Positions 58,860-64,000 of a stretch of 64,000 nucleotides of DNA are shown here, piece after piece (the first letter of the stretch is position 1; every line of letters begins with the position of its first letter). Position numbers and translations under genes: made by a program. Source of the stretch: Membranipora membranacea. Its lineage: Eukaryota; Bryozoa; Gymnolaemata; Cheilostomatida; Membraniporidae. The notes below the pieces were generated by a model. It worked only from the letters and a program-made list of their open reading frames with translations. It had not been told where the DNA came from and searched no databases. The stretch covers positions 1,059,001-1,123,000 of the forward strand of contig OU612066.1 of assembly GCA_914767715.1 (NCBI GenBank), given 5' to 3'.

Positions 58860-60780
58860 AAAATAATCTCAGTAAACGTAAGAAGCCTTGTGACAACACA
58901 AACGAGAAGGGAGGTTTTCTCCTATCTTAAAGAGCAGACAACTGATATTCTTTTCACTCCAAGAAACCCACTCTGGGACTTCAGTGACTGGAACGGCTCA
59001 GCCTCGGTGAGCGGAGGTTCCTCTTTTAGAAGAGGCTTGCAGTTCTGGTGGCAAACCGTAGTATTAAAATTGAGTAATCAGGTGATTTTGATGGGCGGCT
59101 AACAAGCGCCACAATCGCATATCAGGGTTCATCGTTGCAGGTTACATCAACATATGCCCCGGACGTACCCACAGAGCACAAGTCATTCTACGAGAAAAGA
59201 GTTGCACAGTTCTTGTCTCCTAAGTACACAAATGTGTTAGCAGGTGATTTCATCTGTGTTCAGCATCTCAGACAAGAGCATCAACTGATCCATTTTCCCA
59301 GCGAAGCCAAGAGGTGTTGAGTGAGGGGCACAGGTGGCTACCATGATTTCAATGGCAATCAATCATTCGGAATTTTTACAATTTTTTCTTCCTTTTTTAT
59401 AATTTTTCTTTTATATAATTTTTCTTTCGGAATATAATTGTTCTTAATTTTATGATTCTTTTGATTCATACCATGAGCTTGTTCAAAAATTCTTTAGAGT
59501 ACGGTGTGTTCCTTTTATAAATGTAAGTAAGTGCAAAATGCCCCCCCCCCCCCTCCCACATTGGGCTCTCCATTGTTAGATGCAGGAGTCGGTGACAGCA
59601 CTCATACCTAAACCTAGTTACCATAGACCTATTTCACTTCTAAATACAGTTTACAAAATTTTGGCAAGAGTGTTAGCGGGCTTCATCAGTTTGTTGCTGA
59701 CACGCCGAGTGTTACTCAAACTCTTTCTGTTGAAGGTTGTTCTATTGTTGACAACCTGTTTTATTGCGTAATATTATTAGTATAGGAGAACGTCAATGCT
59801 CCAATCTAACAAACATTTTGTAAGGCCAGGGCAACGCCTTTGTTTATGTTATTATTATTACTATTATTATGTTAATATTTGAAATTTAATAAGGATATGG
59901 GCGCCTCAATCCCTGGAGGCATGCATCACATTCATGAGGCCATGTTGACATCATGCTTTAAAAATTATTGACCAGGAGTCAAAGATAGATGGTATCAAAA
60001 TCCCTGGTAGGATAGCCCCTGTAAAATATTTTTCTTAACCTGATAATATTTTAGTTATAACAAAAAAGGTGTTGACTGCTTAAAATATGTGTACCATATT
60101 CTTTGATGAGTTCTTTTGCACAACGGGCGGTTGCATCGATAAGAACAAAACAAAGGTACTCTCACATGAGTCGTACCAAGAACATCCTCAGCATACCGAT
60201 GTTTTAGTTCAGCACCATAAGACTGAGTTTAGTGGATTATATTTTTCTACCATGGGCCCAAGAATAATGCAGAGATATATTTGGAAAAAAATGTGGAGAT
60301 TGCGGTTACAAAGCCGCAAGTGAGCAAATCCAGGAATCTAGCTTTCTCTGGAAAGGTTATTATGCTAACAGCTTTATATTATCATATATTCATTATGTAT
60401 CACTAGTCTACCCTTCTAACAAAACAGTTTTAACCCAGATTAGGAAGAGACCTTTTGTATTTATGTACCCATTACAATTTGAATAGTTAACCAGTGTTGT
60501 TTTATTTGCAATGTTCTCAAGGTGGCTGGGGTTTGGCACATATTCACCATGTCTCCATGTGAATTTCGAGGTCAGCCTGAGCCGAGTCGTCACCTCTTGG
60601 CTCGATCTCAAAATATGCAACCAATTCCGTGATATAGCTGAGAAAGAAAAACATAAAAAAAATCTGCCACAAGAAGGGTGGTAGTTCCATAGCTCCAACA
60701 GCCTTATTAATAGCTTCAGGTCAATCCATGGAAATGCAGTGATAGAGACATGGGCAAAATCTTTTCTACTCGCAACCATT
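58860..60780 (+). mobile_element. Decayed Tx1/L1-like LINE
   Basis: Fragments of one LINE in order: endonuclease TTQTRREVFSYLKEQTTDIL and DFSDWNGSASVSGGSSF (58890-59035), VTSTYAPDVPTEHKSFYEKR and VLAGDF (59138-59250), then reverse transcriptase YHRPISLLNTVYKILARVLA (59617-59680), and the later GCIDKNKTKVLSH with LYFSTMG (60130-60255). It is full of stops and internal gaps, with a C-run at 59540-59552. A separate Jockey-type RT is not present here. The 3' end is not defined. Confidence 0.65.
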
Positions 60781-60814
60781 TTGAAGCGAGGACTGCAAAG
60801 TGAGATGACCCAAC

Positions 60815-61462
60815 TCTAGCAAGATTGAGGTGGACGGCATGGTGGAGATGTTCAGACAATCTGAGGCCAAGACTTCATATTTAGATGATGGTGATCCGAG
60901 GGCCTATCAAGGCCTAACGGACAGAGGCAGAATTCTATTCTGTTGATAAAAAAAATAGAGTGTACTGGACATAACTTATGAAACCAGTAAAACAACATAC
61001 TAATAGGACGTTTGTTCAGGCCTAGGAGGGGAAAATTGCTGAATAAATTAGTGCCAGATAAGAGTTGTAATGAAAAAAATTTATCGCACACTCTCTGGAT
61101 AAAATGACCATAAAAAAGATCCAGGGACTCTATGGCGGAGCAACCCACGACAACTCGATCGATACTATCACAGAAAGGATGATCATACCAAATGTAAGAG
61201 TTTGTGTTCAGCCGTAAGCAAAGGCTACCTAACGAAGGCTGTTTGTGGTGGATCTGAAGAAGCCTGTCTTTGATTGTCTCGCAGCAGACTCCCTTCTCGA
61301 AAAGTGCAAACATGGTCGTACTCAAAAAAGAAACGAGTCATACCACAACAACATCTGGAGTTTCTGTCCTAAAGAGGAGTTTTGCAATAAAAAAAAGAGG
61401 ATAAAAATGGCTGTGGTCGATGCAAGAACAACAGTGGTTTCACTGGCCACCTTGCCTTGCTG
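60815..61462 (+). pseudogene. Mutator-like transposase fragment
   Basis: Pieces of a family I associate with invertebrate Mutator-like transposases: IEVDGMVEMFRQSEAK and LDDGDPRAYQGL (60824-60925), LDKMTIKKIQGLYGGATHDN (61096-61155), and a frame at 61245-61462 with LEKCKHGRTQKRNESYHNNI and WSFCPKEEFC. The G-D-G-D-like acidic block and GRTQ-x-x-NES motif are the basis of the call. All frames are broken and the ends undefined; it abuts the LINE above. Confidence 0.5.
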
Positions 61463-62689
61463 AAAGCCTACGGTCTGACAGTAAGATGAGCTGATCGTCT
61501 GCATGCCATAGTTATGGACACTAAAGTGTCAAAAGTGCTGAGTCAGAATCTCTACAATCCAATAAAACAAAACACAAATTCTACAGAGAAATATACTCAG
61601 AAATCATGGTAGAACACCTTCCAACTGCAACACTATTATAAATCCTAAACTAGATGTAAGATTCTCCGCACCCATTTCTTACCCAATACTGTTAGCATTC
61701 AAAGCCTGCATGCAAAAATTACCTTAACCTTATAACTAGATGCTTTTAAAATTACCAAAAATATTCTGAGTGGGATTATTTTAGGCTATCCAGAATGTTC
61801 TTCATAGAAACATGCATCTGGATGCTTTTATCAAAACTTTCTGTTTGACGCTTTTAAACAGATGTTCTACATCATTACATACAACTGGATATTTTTGTCA
61901 CCACTATAAATAAGGTAAAGCAATCATTCTATTCACCAGTTTTATAGCAGTTGGCAGCAAAGGTTGTGAAGTGACAAACCCGAGGACTCAGACAACCACA
62001 GCTTTGCAGTTCTTCCAATAGAATACATCTGGGCTATTTTCCAATACACCTGCTGCTGTGCAGTCTAGTAATGATATGGATTTGGAGATCACGGGTACTT
62101 TTTTTGATAATACCTGATGTCTATTTACTCTTCGGATACAGATACCCTGAGAAGAAGAGACAATAAGTCATCTTGATTTTAATTCAACGTGTTTATCACC
62201 AAACTAATTATCAAGTTCATCTGTCCACCAAGTGAATCAATAACTGAAAAATAATAAGACAACAATACTGCAATAAGATCATAAAGAATGCTATGTGGGA
62301 ATCACGGAGTCACCAAAAGAATAGGCATATGTTCGGGTTTTGACAGCTGGCAGGGTGCTAACAACACATGCAAGCCTAAGAACTTCTGATCATGAATTCA
62401 CAGAATACAGAGATATCTATGCTAGACCATACATGACAAATGAACAACTAAAAATCTAACAGAAACCTAGTCAGACAGCTGGTCGTTCTAAGAACTCGCT
62501 ACCAACAGAGACTATAAAAAATTCAGCGAGGCGAGAAAAAAGAAAAGATTGGCCCTGACTACGTAGTGTACAACCCCACTCAAATTGTACCTGACATCTC
62601 TACTGATAACGACTCGTCTAATAGTGTGTCAGATCTGGAAAGTATTGTTCAAACTGCACAGGAAGTACAAAGCCAGTCTACACCTGCCA
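61463..62689. other. Gene-free stretch
   Basis: No recognisable exon or element ends. Possibly the left part of the decayed LINE that follows. Confidence 0.4.
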
Positions 62690-63590
62690 ATTCACCATTA
62701 TCGCAATCAGTGAGACAAAAATAGGACCGAATTTTGATGACAATGAACTGCTAGGTAATAACTATACAGTTTGGCGGAAAAATCGAGCACAAGGCGCCAG
62801 TGGTGTCTTGATCGCTATGAATAACGATTCAAATATAAACGACCTCTCTAGCTCAGACGGACCAGGTGAGTGCATCACATTCTCTATACAAATCAATACT
62901 AGAATTGTGATAAATGAAGCTAAATTCTACAGAAATTTAGATTGGAAAACTAACCCCAAAAGGCTCCATGTCAAACCAAATTCAAGTAGGCAACCATGCA
63001 TCAGAGCGCACCTGACAGTATAATGGAGTAGGACCTGAGTCAGCTTGTTTGGCCGTCCACTTATGAGCAAGGGAACACTCTCGATTTAGTCAGGATACAA
63101 CTATTCATTATTAGATGAATTAAATATTGAATGTGATTTCCTGCCCCCCCCCCCCCCATTTCTGATCACAATGTATTGTTAGGTGATGTTTATGTTTATG
63201 TCCATAAACGTCATATGATACGCCGTAATTTCAATGAGGCAAACTACACGGGATCGAGAACATATAGGCAAATCTTGTTCCAAATATTCCCAATATTTGG
63301 AATGACTATAATGAAGCCTTTGTAACTGCACTAGAATAAATGTCCCCAAGAGGCTAACACAACCAGCAGGACAACCGATTTCTTGACAGCTCGTCCACAG
63401 GACCCGTAGAAGAGCTCGTTTTCACGATAAAAACGAAGAATTCCAAATTATAAAACACAAAGAGGAGATAGAAGCGTTAGAGAAGGACATTGAAGTGAAA
63501 GGGACAAACTTGTTACATTTAAAAACAGACTAGCGACCTATATGGAAAATGGCAACTCAAAACCACTTTACCATTTATCTGAATATCAAA
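62690..63590 (+). mobile_element. LINE endonuclease fragment, Jockey/CR1-like
   Basis: AIISETKIGPNF-like AISETKIGPNFDDNELLG and GASGVLIAMNNDSNINDL (about 62709-62860) mark an apurinic-type endonuclease; LVWPSTYEQGNTLDLV (63046-63095) is the pattern before its last catalytic block. Downstream RRNFNEANYTGSRTY (63222-63265) begins the linker before RT. A C-run at 63144-63157 and many stops show decay; RT lies beyond or is missing. Confidence 0.65.
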
Positions 63591-64000
63591 TATGAGGATG
63601 GGTGACAACTTATCAGCGGTGCCTGTTGGGTGTTTTTCCCATGTTAGGATGGATGTTTAGCAACTTACCAATAAATAATCACTTCTTTTATGGCTCTCGA
63701 AAAAAAAGAATTTCCATTTAGGCCCTGCAAGATTTAAACAGGCACCAAAAACAGGTGATTGTGAAGGTTGTTGTAAGCTGAGGAAAGACTCGTAAGATGC
63801 TGTATGATGTCACAAAACTGTTGCAGGTGCCTCATGTATTTGTCATTTATAGCACTTGAGTCTCAAGACATGAGTTAAATCAAGAACTCCCTGGTTAAAT
63901 GTGTCCTGCCACTGCAATCACAAATTATAGTTAAGTTATCTAGTGGTAGGCTGAACAGTGAGACTATTCATAAATTAAAGATCAGTGAATGTTGGTTAGC
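63591..64000. other. Gene-free right edge
   Basis: No feature recognised. Confidence 0.4.

Noticed and set aside
60408-61325. Two minus-strand open frames of 123 and 157 codons
   Set aside because: They lie opposite plus-strand LINE and Mutator-like fragments and have no family resemblance.
1-64000. CRISPR array, rRNA, bacterial operon or organelle DNA
   Set aside because: No spaced identical repeats of CRISPR type, no rRNA signature; introns and transposon content indicate a nuclear animal genome.

Overview
This window looks like nuclear DNA of an invertebrate animal: AT-rich, intron-containing (GT-AG exons with clear reading-frame phase), and packed with animal-type transposons. No bacterial operons, rRNA or CRISPR array were seen. 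The most recognisable ordinary gene is the 3' end of a short-chain collagen C4-like gene at the left edge; that family is known from sponges, cnidarians and molluscs, but the sequence alone does not fix the phylum.

Layout. 0.7-7.3 kb: three exons of the collagen C4-like gene, whose last intron holds a decayed LINE and a 2.5-kb inverted-repeat DNA transposon with subterminal arrays. 8.0-8.4 kb: a TA-flanked MITE with a tRNA-like insert. 8.5-9.6 kb: an orphan ORF with in-frame stops. 15.9-20.8 kb: a THAP-like zinc-finger exon split by a Ty3/Gypsy retrotransposon, whose 5' LTR carries a solo LTR of another element. 22.5-27.3 kb: exons for a YqaJ-like nuclease and a Myb/SANT-like domain, separated by a 5'-truncated LINE. 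27.3-33.1 kb: a LINE ORF1 region cut by a 4.66-kb DNA transposon with about 0.7-kb inverted repeats, itself cut by another LINE fragment. 34.2-39.4 kb: a broken hAT-derived gene (KIAA1586-like) whose intron carries an RTE-like LINE on the minus strand, interrupted by a 952-bp element with 8-bp target duplications. 40.8-41.8 kb: foldback and nested MITEs. 42.5-49.1 kb: a 6.6-kb hAT element with a six-exon decayed transposase. 50.4-54.3 kb: a decayed transposase-like gene split by a second, one-ended copy of the 2.5-kb transposon. 55.7-57.1 kb: a MADF-domain gene damaged by a 10-bp duplication. 58.9-63.6 kb: fragments of a Tx1/L1-like LINE, a Mutator-like transposase and a Jockey/CR1-like endonuclease.

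Most coding sequence is therefore transposon-derived and broken. The useful signal is the nesting: several insertions have readable target duplications, and removing them in principle rejoins the interrupted reading frame. This gives a relative order of events and precise element ends. Host-like genes (collagen, THAP, YqaJ, Myb/SANT, MADF) are seen only as exons; their full structures need transcripts. All family names come from motif recognition by eye, with no database search.
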